The notes under the pieces: model-generated
What the model was told of the DNA's origin: nothing
Databases searched by the model: none
Seen by the model: only the letters and a program-made list of their open reading frames with translations
Source: Candidatus Poribacteria bacterium
Lineage (GTDB): Bacteria; Poribacteria; WGA-4E; WGA-3G
DNA length: 64,000 nt
NCBI GenBank assembly: GCA_022821965.1
Contig: JAJECN010000054.1
Location: forward strand, 62,001-126,000
Reading direction: 5' to 3'
Made by a program: the position numbers and the translations under genes
In this document: positions 33,916-42,136 of the stretch, in pieces
How the letters are laid out: each line of letters opens with the position of its first letter
Numbering within the stretch: position 1 is the stretch's first letter

Positions 33916-36900
33916 ATGAATCCATACAGCGAAGACCAACTCATCGAACAACCTGCAATTGGCATCCTTGAAGCGATGGGCTGGGAGACACTAAACTGCT
34001 ACAGCGAATTTGAACAAGCCGAAGGCAGTCTGATCGGTAGACAAACAAAATCTGAGGTCGTTCTAACCTCTCGACTGCGCCCCACATTAGCACGACTCAA
34101 CTCCGATGCAACCGAAGATACCATTACCAAAGCGATTGAGCAACTCACCGACTCCCGCGCACTGATGAGTCCTGTCGAAGCCAACCGAGAGATTTACACC
34201 CTCCTGAAAGACGGCGTGAAGGTTTCCCTTAGCGAGCCGGACGGTGAAGGCGAGACCGTCGAAGTGCTTCAGGTAATTGACTGGGAAAATCCAGAGAATA
34301 ACGATTTCTTCGCCGCATCCCAATTCCATATTACTGGCGACATGTATACGAGACGACCAGATATAGTCTGTTTCGTCAACGGAATTCCCGTGGTCTTGAT
34401 GGAGTTTAAACGGATTGATGTCCACCTCAAAGCCGCTTATGATGATAACCTCCGAGACTACAAAGATACCATCCCACATCTCTTTTGGTACAACGCCTTT
34501 ATTGTGCTGACTAACGGGACAGAGAGTAAGGTGGGCAGTCTCACCGCCAGTTGGGAGCACTTCGCCGAATGGAAGCGCGTTCACAGTGAAGACGAACCGC
34601 CCAAGGTCTCTTTAGAGACGATTCTGCAGGCACTTTGCGAACCGCAACGCTTACTTGATGTCATCGAGAACTTTATCCTGTTTATGGAGGCGCAAGGTGG
34701 ATTAATCAAGATTCTCGCCAAGAACCATCAATACCTCGGTGTCAACAACACGATCAAATCCCTGAAGGAGATTGAAAATAATCAGGGCAAGCTGGGTGTC
34801 TTTTGGCATACGCAGGGGAGCGGGAAAAGCATCTCGATGCTCTTCTTGGCACAGAAAGTGCTTAGAAAAGTGCCGGGAAACTGGACCTTCGTTGTCGTTA
34901 CGGATCGTAAGGAATTAGACGACCAAATCTACAAGACCTTCGCGAGTACGAGTGGTGTCCTAACACAGCAGGAGGTGCATGCAGAAGATATAAAACATCT
35001 CCGCCAACTCCTCAGTGAAGACCATCGCTATATTTTTACTCTCATTCACAAGTTTCAGACGCAGGGCGGCGAGCGGCACCCTGTTCTCTCTGAGAGGTCA
35101 GACATCGTCGTCATCACCGATGAGGCACATCGGAGTCAATACGACACACTGGCACTGAACATGCGCACCGCGCTCCCCAACGCTGCATTCATCGCGTTTA
35201 CCGGTACGCCTCTTATGACTACTGGTGAAGAAAAGACAAAATCGGTGTTTGGCGACTATGTGAGTGTTTACGACTTTAACCAATCTATTATAGATGGCGC
35301 AACCGTGCCACTCTACTATGAAAACCGGGTGCCGGCTCTACAGTTGATAAATGAAGACTTCAACGAAGACATCGAACAGATCCTTGAGGATGCCGAGCTG
35401 GATGAGGCACAAGAGGCAAAAATTGAACGCGAGTTTGGCAGAGAGTATCATCTCATCACACGGGATGAGCGACTGGAAACCATCGCCGAAGATATTGTTG
35501 AGCACTTCATGGGCAGAGGCTACCGAGGTAAAGCCATGGTCATTTCAATTGACAAAGCGACCGCTGTCAAGATGTTCGACAAGGTTCAGAAACATTGGCA
35601 GCAGTACATTGCGCGTCTAAAATCGGAGATAACTACACAGACTGGTAGCGAGCGGACATTCTTGGCGGAAAGGGTTCGCTACATGGAAGAGACCGATATG
35701 GCAGTCGTCGTTTCTCCGGGACAAAACGAGATTGACGACCTCAGCCAAAAGGGAGCGGACATCAGACACCACCGCGCCCGTATGAACGCTGAGGATTTGG
35801 ACACCAAATTCAAGGATTCCGATGATCCTTTCCGAATTGTTTTCGTCTGTGCGATGTGGATCACAGGTTTCGATGTTCCCTCATGTTCTACAATCTATCT
35901 TGATAAACCGCAACGAAACCATACCTTGATGCAGACCATTGCCAGAGCCAACCGTGTCTTTGGTGATAAAAATAACGGCTTAATTGTTGACTACATCGGC
36001 GTTTTCCGTTATCTTGAAAAAGCGTTGGCGATTTATGCGACTGGTGCCGATACGGCAGGCGAGAAACCGATTGCGGATAAATCAAAACTCGTTGAGAAAT
36101 TGAAAGCAGCAATCGCTGAGATTTCTGAATTCTGCAAAGGGCTTGGCGTTGACTTGGAGGAAATCGAAACGGGTGACGCTTTACAACGCATTGCTCAAAT
36201 CCAACAGGCGATGGATGCCATCTTGCAAAACGATGAGACCAAGCGGAACTATCTGCAACTTGCAACCAATGTCTCTAAGCTATATAAAGCAATTCTACCA
36301 GACCCCGACGCGCACGCTTTCACAGGCATCTGTGCACTCGTTAATATTATCGCACAGAAGATCAGAAATTTGACACCACCGGCTGACATCTCTGAAGTGA
36401 TGACAGAGGTTGAGGACCTACTTGACCAATCAATTGCCCCAGAAGGGTATCTGATGCCACCTGACAGTTATGATAACGAACCGATAGATTTGAGCCAAAT
36501 TGACTTTGAGCAGTTAAGTGAACAGTTTCAAACGGAGCACAAACGCGTTGGAGCAGAGAGGCTCAGAGGCGCGATCAACGCTAAACTCGCCGCGATGATT
36601 CGTCTCAATAGAAGTCGGATGGATTACCAACAGAAATTTGAGCAGATGATTGCGGAATACAACGCGGGTACCATTGGTGTTGATGATTTCGTTGAGGGAC
36701 TTTTTAACTTCGCTGGTGAACTCCATCAGGAAGACCAACGCGCTGATGCCGAGGAATTCTCTGAAGAGGAATTGGCAGTCTTTGATCTCCTGACGCAACG
36801 CGAACCGCGGTTAACCCTTGCTGAACGAGATGAGGTAAAGACTGCCGTACGGAAATTGCTTGAGACACTTAAGCAGGAAAAATTGGTTTTGGATTGGCGG

Positions 36901-37071
36901 AAACGGACGCAATCGAAAGCGGAAGTCAAAGAGACTGTCAACAATATACTTGATGATGAACTGCCCCAACCTTACACACCAGATTTGTTCAATCGGAAGT
37001 CTGAGGCGGTTTATCAGCACATCTACGATTCCTACTACGGCGAAGGAAAAAGTATTTACACGCAAAATTAA
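33916..37071 (+). CDS. hsdR: Type I restriction endonuclease subunit HsdR
   Basis: 1051 residues, typical for HsdR. The N-terminal PD-(D/E)XK nuclease has DIVCFVNGIPVVLMEFKR (residues about 149-166), in which D and ExK form the catalytic centre. The SF2 motor has Walker A HTQGSGKSISM (near 300), DEAH as VITDEAHRSQYD (near 400), TGTPL (motif III), and QTIARANRV (motif VI). The C-terminal helical region binds HsdM/S. It translocates and cleaves unmodified DNA. No ribosome site is obvious before the ATG. An AAACCGC hairpin follows the stop. Confidence 0.97.
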   Translation: MNPYSEDQLIEQPAIGILEAMGWETLNCYSEFEQAEGSLIGRQTKSEVVLTSRLRPTLARLNSDATEDTITKAIEQLTDSRALMSPVEANREIYTLLKDGVKVSLSEPDGEGETVEVLQVIDWENPENNDFFAASQFHITGDMYTRRPDIVCFVNGIPVVLMEFKRIDVHLKAAYDDNLRDYKDTIPHLFWYNAFIVLTNGTESKVGSLTASWEHFAEWKRVHSEDEPPKVSLETILQALCEPQRLLDVIENFILFMEAQGGLIKILAKNHQYLGVNNTIKSLKEIENNQGKLGVFWHTQGSGKSISMLFLAQKVLRKVPGNWTFVVVTDRKELDDQIYKTFASTSGVLTQQEVHAEDIKHLRQLLSEDHRYIFTLIHKFQTQGGERHPVLSERSDIVVITDEAHRSQYDTLALNMRTALPNAAFIAFTGTPLMTTGEEKTKSVFGDYVSVYDFNQSIIDGATVPLYYENRVPALQLINEDFNEDIEQILEDAELDEAQEAKIEREFGREYHLITRDERLETIAEDIVEHFMGRGYRGKAMVISIDKATAVKMFDKVQKHWQQYIARLKSEITTQTGSERTFLAERVRYMEETDMAVVVSPGQNEIDDLSQKGADIRHHRARMNAEDLDTKFKDSDDPFRIVFVCAMWITGFDVPSCSTIYLDKPQRNHTLMQTIARANRVFGDKNNGLIVDYIGVFRYLEKALAIYATGADTAGEKPIADKSKLVEKLKAAIAEISEFCKGLGVDLEEIETGDALQRIAQIQQAMDAILQNDETKRNYLQLATNVSKLYKAILPDPDAHAFTGICALVNIIAQKIRNLTPPADISEVMTEVEDLLDQSIAPEGYLMPPDSYDNEPIDLSQIDFEQLSEQFQTEHKRVGAERLRGAINAKLAAMIRLNRSRMDYQQKFEQMIAEYNAGTIGVDDFVEGLFNFAGELHQEDQRADAEEFSEEELAVFDLLTQREPRLTLAERDEVKTAVRKLLETLKQEKLVLDWRKRTQSKAEVKETVNNILDDELPQPYTPDLFNRKSEAVYQHIYDSYYGEGKSIYTQN

Positions 37072-37094
37072 AGGCGCGGTTGGAAACCGCGCCT
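37072..37094. terminator. Hairpin between convergent hsdR and the phosphofructokinase gene
   Basis: AGGCGCGGTTGGAAACCGCGCCT is a perfect stem with a two-base loop placed between convergent genes. It belongs to the AAACCGC repeat family. It could act as a bidirectional terminator but has no T-run. Confidence 0.45.
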
Positions 37095-37118
37095 ACTGAG
37101 GTTGAAACGCTCCGATGA

Positions 37119-38321
37119 CTATCCAATCTCGCCTATTTCAATCAATCTATCATCCAGAGACACATCTGGACGCGGGAGATCACCAAAAAGCGGACGGAAA
37201 TAACCAGCACCCGCCGGAGACATCTGATACCGTTCCGCATCGTAGAACCGTAAATCGAGACTCCTTCGGACGACATGTCCGGACGCATCCCGTTTGAGTA
37301 CCTGTTCTAACGGCAACAGCGTCGGTTCAATGCCTGCCTCTGTTCGCGTAATAGTTGCGACACCGTTGAACATCCCGTCTGAGAGTGCTTGCACCGCCAT
37401 AGCACCAGCCTTCATAGCGATGTCTCTATCCAATGGTATCGGGCTACCGCACCTCTGGAGATAACCGAGTATCAATGCCCGGAACGCAGAACTTGAAATC
37501 TCGGGAAGTAGTTTTTTCATCGTCTCAACGATAATTTCTGAACACCCTCCCGGTTTCGTATGCCCGAAAGCATCGAGTTCCGCTTCCGATGTAATCATCA
37601 GTTCCCCAGCTTCGTTCCGAATCCCTTCTGACACGACAACGATGACGTTCCCTTGTGCTGCGTGTTTTTCTCGAATCGCTTCTGCCAACTTTTCCGGTTG
37701 ATATGGGATTTCGGGGACAACGATAAGATCTGCTTGCCCGTAAGCGGCGGATAAGGTCAACCACCCTGCATCTCTTCCCATTGCTTCAACAACAATCACA
37801 CGATCGTGGGAGTAGGTCGTTGTCCGCAGATCTTGGACGTAATTGATGACTCTGTTCGCAGATGAAGGGAAGCCGGGACAGTAATAGTTCACCATCTTCG
37901 AGTAATCGACAGCATCCCCTTCAGGTGGATTGATACCCACATCGTTATCAATTGTTTTGGTGACGAACGTGGTAGTGAACTGGTCAGACAGTGCGGTTCC
38001 GACCGTCAAAGTATCATCACCACCTATCGGAATCAGGCCGCTAATATCCAATTTTTTCAGATTGCTGACTGCCTCATCTAACTTATTATCTTTGATTAGA
38101 TTCGTGCGTGAGCTTTTTAATAACGTCCCACCCCGATTTTCGTCAATCAGATCAGGCGTTAGCGTAAAGTAGCGTCCACCTTTCAAAACGCCACGCCACC
38201 CTTCCATGAATCCGATGAGTTCAAAACCGAGTTCCTCGGCTTTCAGCGCGATGCCTTTGAGGGTGGCGTTAAGTGCGCTCGTATCGCCGCCCCCTGTTAG
38301 AACACCGATCTTTTTTGCCAT
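37119..38321 (-). CDS. pfp: Phosphofructokinase, probably pyrophosphate-dependent
   Basis: 400 residues with an AAAGGAG site before the ATG. Landmarks are VLTGGGDTSALNAT at the N-terminus, PIGGDDTLTVG (residues 99-108), and VTKTIDNDVG (120-129). In the PFK family, Asp in place of Gly after GGD, together with Lys before TIDND, marks pyrophosphate as phosphoryl donor in place of ATP. The enzyme would phosphorylate fructose 6-phosphate reversibly. A later segment, VEAMGRDAGWLTLSAAYGQA, contains the MGR substrate motif. It is the last gene of the minus-strand region before hsdR. Confidence 0.93.
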   Translation of the reverse strand: MAKKIGVLTGGGDTSALNATLKGIALKAEELGFELIGFMEGWRGVLKGGRYFTLTPDLIDENRGGTLLKSSRTNLIKDNKLDEAVSNLKKLDISGLIPIGGDDTLTVGTALSDQFTTTFVTKTIDNDVGINPPEGDAVDYSKMVNYYCPGFPSSANRVINYVQDLRTTTYSHDRVIVVEAMGRDAGWLTLSAAYGQADLIVVPEIPYQPEKLAEAIREKHAAQGNVIVVVSEGIRNEAGELMITSEAELDAFGHTKPGGCSEIIVETMKKLLPEISSSAFRALILGYLQRCGSPIPLDRDIAMKAGAMAVQALSDGMFNGVATITRTEAGIEPTLLPLEQVLKRDASGHVVRRSLDLRFYDAERYQMSPAGAGYFRPLFGDLPRPDVSLDDRLIEIGEIG

Positions 38322-38357
38322 ACCAAACTCCTTTATGATTTATAAATTTTTTATTGC

Positions 38358-38370
38358 ATTGTTGAACAAT
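38358..38370. promoter_or_regulatory. Small palindrome upstream of the phosphofructokinase gene
   Basis: ATTGTTGAACAAT is a perfect odd-length palindrome 37 bases before the pfp ATG, in AT-rich promoter-like DNA. It could be an operator, but the evidence is only its symmetry and position. Confidence 0.3.
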
Positions 38371-38442
38371 ACTGCGTCTGTTCAAGGTAACCTTTCTATG
38401 AAGCCAGGGCTATTTGGTTTTCGGTTTTCTCGCTGGTATTAA

Positions 38443-38469
38443 CCCCCTAAATCCCCCTTATCAGGGGGA
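38443..38469. repeat. CCCCCTAAATCCCCCTTATCAGGGGG repeat
   Basis: The stem CCCCCT/AGGGGG is perfect around TATC. This repeat form is widespread in bacterial intergenic DNA by my recollection. It lies after the ThDP enzyme stop (on the minus strand) and could be a terminator. Confidence 0.6.
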
Positions 38470-38495
38470 CTTGACGACCCTACTATGAAGCAAAA

Positions 38496-40055
38496 CTACT
38501 TGATGACTTCAAGGAGGACCGGCTTATCCAATGCGAGTGCCTTTTCAAACGTCGGCTTAAAGTCTCCTGGGTCTTCAACCCGCAATCCAACCGCACCGAA
38601 CGATTCCGCAAACTGCACGAAGTCCGGGTTGACCAATTCGACACCAATCCGTTTACCGAAACGCCGCAGCTGCCCGCGTTCAATTGAGGTATACTGATTG
38701 TCGTTCATGACGAGCGTCACAACAGGTAGGTTATACATCACCGCGGTTGCGAAATCTGGGCACGTCATTAAAAACCCGCCATCACCGCTCAGCGCGACGA
38801 CTTTTCGCTCAGGATATGCAACCTGCGCACCGATAGCACCCGTCAATCCGATTCCCATTGCCACGGATACACCGGAGAAGATGTAACTCCCCGGATGATA
38901 ACATGGGAAATGATGCAGCGCACCGTAGCCAGTGATGTTAACGTCAACCGACAAGATGGCATCGTGAGGCAGGACGTCACGCATCTCCTGAAGGATTCGG
39001 GGGCGTTCAATAGCAGTAAATCGTCGGCGTAATTCGCTTAATCCTTCACCCCAACCACCTGTCCGTTTCTCATCGCGCAGCGCGGCGTTCAACTGGCGTA
39101 AAACCAATTTCGGATTCGCACCGATACCAACAGTCGCTGGATATTCCTTGTGAATCTCTTCGGGGTCCGCTTCAATATGCAACAGGGGTTGCGGAATCTT
39201 AAGGCTCCAGCTGCCCGTATCACGGTAGTTGAACCGGGTGCCAACGGCAACGATAAGATCGGATGCATCCATCGCCGCTTGGGCGACACCGTCTCGGAAG
39301 ATACCGATGGAATGCGGCGAGTCTTCCGGCACTGAACCTTTTCCAAAACCTGTCATCACGATTGGCGCGTCAAGTCGTTGTGCGAACTCAAGTATTTCTG
39401 CAGTCGCGCGTGTATGGTTGATACCACCACCTGCGACGATCAACGGACGTTCCGAGGCGTTCAGCAGTCCCAATGCTGCGTCTACATCTTGCGGACTCGC
39501 TGTCGTCTGAATACCGTTGTTCCGTGGCGGAATTGGCAGGTCAGCCTCGGCATCCAACGCATCTTTTGCCAGTTCAATCAGGACGGGACCAGGTCTCCCT
39601 GAACGCAGCGCACTGAAACTCCGATTGACGGCATCGGGAATCTGGTCTACCCGATGGATTATCTCCAAATGTTTCGTCATCGGCGTGAAGGCAGCTCGTT
39701 GGTCCAACCCGTGAAAACTTTTCTTCGGATCCCGTTGTGCCAAGTAAGATGGGTTCTGTCCGGTAATCCAAAGCACAGGCGAAGACGCTGTGTTTGCTTC
39801 GCCGATACCAATAGAGGCGTTGTTTGAACCGGGACCTGGGACAGTCATACAGACACCCACATCGCCTGTCGCACGCGCATAGCCGTCCGCCATAAATGAC
39901 GCACCGCCTTCGTGCCGTGTGACGTAGTGCTGGATGCTGTCCTGATTGTTGTATAGCGATTCATAGACGGTATCTAAATGGTTCCCCGGTAAACCGAAAA
40001 TGACGCTGACACCTTGTGCTTTCAAACATTCAACAAAAATATCTCCACCTGTCAT
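38496..40055 (-). CDS. Thiamine-diphosphate-dependent enzyme, acetolactate-synthase-like
   Basis: 519 residues with an AAAGGAG site before the ATG. The three-domain ThDP fold is visible: GLPGNHLDTVYESLY with the catalytic glutamate in RHEGGASFMADGYAR (near 49), a central domain beginning LIVAGGGINHTRATAEIL, and the ThDP/magnesium motif GDGGFLMTCPDFATAVMYNL (near 430) ending in NDNQ. It would decarboxylate or carboligate a 2-oxo acid in the cytoplasm. It resembles acetolactate synthase and related oxalyl- or benzoylformate decarboxylases; no small regulatory subunit is nearby, so valine/isoleucine synthesis is not assured. Confidence 0.9.
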   Translation of the reverse strand: MTGGDIFVECLKAQGVSVIFGLPGNHLDTVYESLYNNQDSIQHYVTRHEGGASFMADGYARATGDVGVCMTVPGPGSNNASIGIGEANTASSPVLWITGQNPSYLAQRDPKKSFHGLDQRAAFTPMTKHLEIIHRVDQIPDAVNRSFSALRSGRPGPVLIELAKDALDAEADLPIPPRNNGIQTTASPQDVDAALGLLNASERPLIVAGGGINHTRATAEILEFAQRLDAPIVMTGFGKGSVPEDSPHSIGIFRDGVAQAAMDASDLIVAVGTRFNYRDTGSWSLKIPQPLLHIEADPEEIHKEYPATVGIGANPKLVLRQLNAALRDEKRTGGWGEGLSELRRRFTAIERPRILQEMRDVLPHDAILSVDVNITGYGALHHFPCYHPGSYIFSGVSVAMGIGLTGAIGAQVAYPERKVVALSGDGGFLMTCPDFATAVMYNLPVVTLVMNDNQYTSIERGQLRRFGKRIGVELVNPDFVQFAESFGAVGLRVEDPGDFKPTFEKALALDKPVLLEVIK

Positions 40056-40091
40056 AATAACTCCTTTTATATAGTCTTGTACCTATTCAAT

Positions 40092-42032
40092 CTATGCGGC
40101 TGAGTCGAGTGCCTTCGCTTTCTCAAAGTCAGCCTCCGCTGCTTCTTGTTGACCTAATTTCTCCTTCACGTACCCGCGATTCCGATGCGCTTTGACATGC
40201 TTCGGATTTAACTGAATAGCGTTATCCAGATCTGCAATCGCCGCTTGATAGTGTCTTTCTGCTTCTTGTGAATTTCCGCAATCAGACTCCGACTGACCTA
40301 AGCGGTACTTTGCAAGCCCGCGATTGTTGTAAGCGGCAGTATACTTTGGATTCAGCCGGATAGCCTCTGTACAATCGGCAATTGCCCCCTGCAAGTGATA
40401 TTTTGCTTTTTCTGGATTCTCCCGGCGCAATTCACGCCGTCCCAAGGCATTCTGCGAAAGTGCCCGATTGCTGTAGGCGGAAGCGTATTCTGGGTTTAAC
40501 CTGATAGCTCTATCAAAACTATCCATAGCGGCTTCGTACGCGCGCCCGTCATTTTTTCCGCGTCCCTCTTTGTAGTAATTCTCTGCCAAATCTCCGTATA
40601 TCCGTGTTGCCTTCTCAAAGTCGGCTTTTGCGGCATCCTTTTCGCCGAGCGCATCCCTTGCAAACCCGCGATCGAGGTAGCTCATAGCTGTCTCTGGATT
40701 GAGTCGGATGGCAGCATCGAAATCGGCAATTGCCTCGTCATAGTCACCAAGGGCAGCCCTTGCAACTCCGCGAGTATGGTAGGCAGCACTGCTACTCTTG
40801 TCTGCTGAGGCTAACTGGATAGCGACATCACTGTCAACGACCGCGCTTTGATAGTACCATTCGGCTTCTCCGCTGTTCTCTCGTTCAGTTACAATTTGCC
40901 CGAGGAGATATTTTGTCCAGCCGCGGACATTATAGGCTGAGGCGGACTTTGGTTCCCACTCAATGACGCGCGTAAGGTCGGCGATCGCCGCGTGATAGTG
41001 ATTTCGGGCATCTACTATATCCCCGTGTTCGACTTTGGACGCGCCACTTCGCACCTTTGCATCCGCGCGGGCGTAAGCTACCTTCGGGTTGGTCATCCAG
41101 CGCAGGGGGCTCAGAAATAGTTCTGCTTTTATTCGTTTTCTGAAAGAACGGAAAGGTGACAGAAAGTAATTCGTTGACATGAGTCGGTAAGCCTTAACCT
41201 TGTCCATAAGGAATGTTATAAAGTCAAGCGAATCAACCTGCGTCCGTTTCCCATTAGTATTCAGCATCATCAATTTAAATTGCGTGTCACTACGGGCTCT
41301 ATAGGCATCAGGTATATCCGGGTTAAGATTGATAGCCTGATTATAGGCGGCAACGGCACCTTCAAAGTCCTCTCCCGCTTGATGTGCTATGCCCTTTTTG
41401 TATTCAAGATAGGCACGTATTCGCGGGCGGTTTTGCCATTCCGCTAAAGGTTGAACTTCTGTCGGTTCTGCTGCCGTGAGCAATGCTTTGAGTACGTTTG
41501 AAGGTACAGCATACCCCTTACCCTTACCGGGTTTGAAGCTGCCCCGCGAAAGCATGGCTATTACCTCGCCTTTGTTGTTTAGCACTGGGCACCCACTCCA
41601 CCCTGGTCCTGCAGCAGGTATGTGTAACCGAAGCCATTTGTCATTTTTCTCGATACACCGTACAGTAGCCGCTGCGCTGTTTTCCTTGTCCCCGTGGTAG
41701 CCGATGGCACAAATGCGCGCTTTTTTTTCAACGGTCTCGCTGTTGCTAAGGTCGAAAGGGATCTCTTCTTCCGAAACTTTTAGAACAACGAGATCGTTCT
41801 TTTCATCAAACGCTGTGATACCTTCAATTGTGTACGCGGCATCTGTGTCAACATGCTTTGCGACAATGTTCATAGCCCCTTCTAAAATGTGAAAATTCGT
41901 CGCAATTTGATCACGCGCTACAAAGAAGCCACTACAATTACTAACGGTAACTTCGTATTTGTTGCTGTCAATATACTTACTAAAAACCTCTACCTCCAAG
42001 ATCACCAGCGTACCTTGGATTTTTTTGGGCAT
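40092..42032 (-). CDS. Trypsin-like serine protease fused to TPR repeats
   Basis: 646 residues. The N-terminal domain has the trypsin/HtrA-type triad: His48 in ATNFHILEG, Asp80 in FDEKNDLVVLKV, and Ser146 in GPGWSGCPVLN. From about residue 205 there are tetratricopeptide repeats (AYNQAINLNPDIPDAYRARS, and several ADFDAAIRLNPETAMSYLDRG-like units) to the end. No signal peptide or transmembrane segment is obvious, so it is probably cytoplasmic. Protease-TPR fusions are often found in conflict or regulatory systems in multicellular-like bacteria. Here the TPRs could bind a partner that triggers cleavage. Confidence 0.88.
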   Translation of the reverse strand: MPKKIQGTLVILEVEVFSKYIDSNKYEVTVSNCSGFFVARDQIATNFHILEGAMNIVAKHVDTDAAYTIEGITAFDEKNDLVVLKVSEEEIPFDLSNSETVEKKARICAIGYHGDKENSAAATVRCIEKNDKWLRLHIPAAGPGWSGCPVLNNKGEVIAMLSRGSFKPGKGKGYAVPSNVLKALLTAAEPTEVQPLAEWQNRPRIRAYLEYKKGIAHQAGEDFEGAVAAYNQAINLNPDIPDAYRARSDTQFKLMMLNTNGKRTQVDSLDFITFLMDKVKAYRLMSTNYFLSPFRSFRKRIKAELFLSPLRWMTNPKVAYARADAKVRSGASKVEHGDIVDARNHYHAAIADLTRVIEWEPKSASAYNVRGWTKYLLGQIVTERENSGEAEWYYQSAVVDSDVAIQLASADKSSSAAYHTRGVARAALGDYDEAIADFDAAIRLNPETAMSYLDRGFARDALGEKDAAKADFEKATRIYGDLAENYYKEGRGKNDGRAYEAAMDSFDRAIRLNPEYASAYSNRALSQNALGRRELRRENPEKAKYHLQGAIADCTEAIRLNPKYTAAYNNRGLAKYRLGQSESDCGNSQEAERHYQAAIADLDNAIQLNPKHVKAHRNRGYVKEKLGQQEAAEADFEKAKALDSAA

Positions 42033-42136
42033 GCTGCTGGCGTGAGTCCTTTTTTTTCATAACATAAAAGAGCCTATTCTTTCTAATATCTACGGTTTTA
42101 GCTGAATGTTTCCTTACCTTAAGAATTTGTCAAAAT

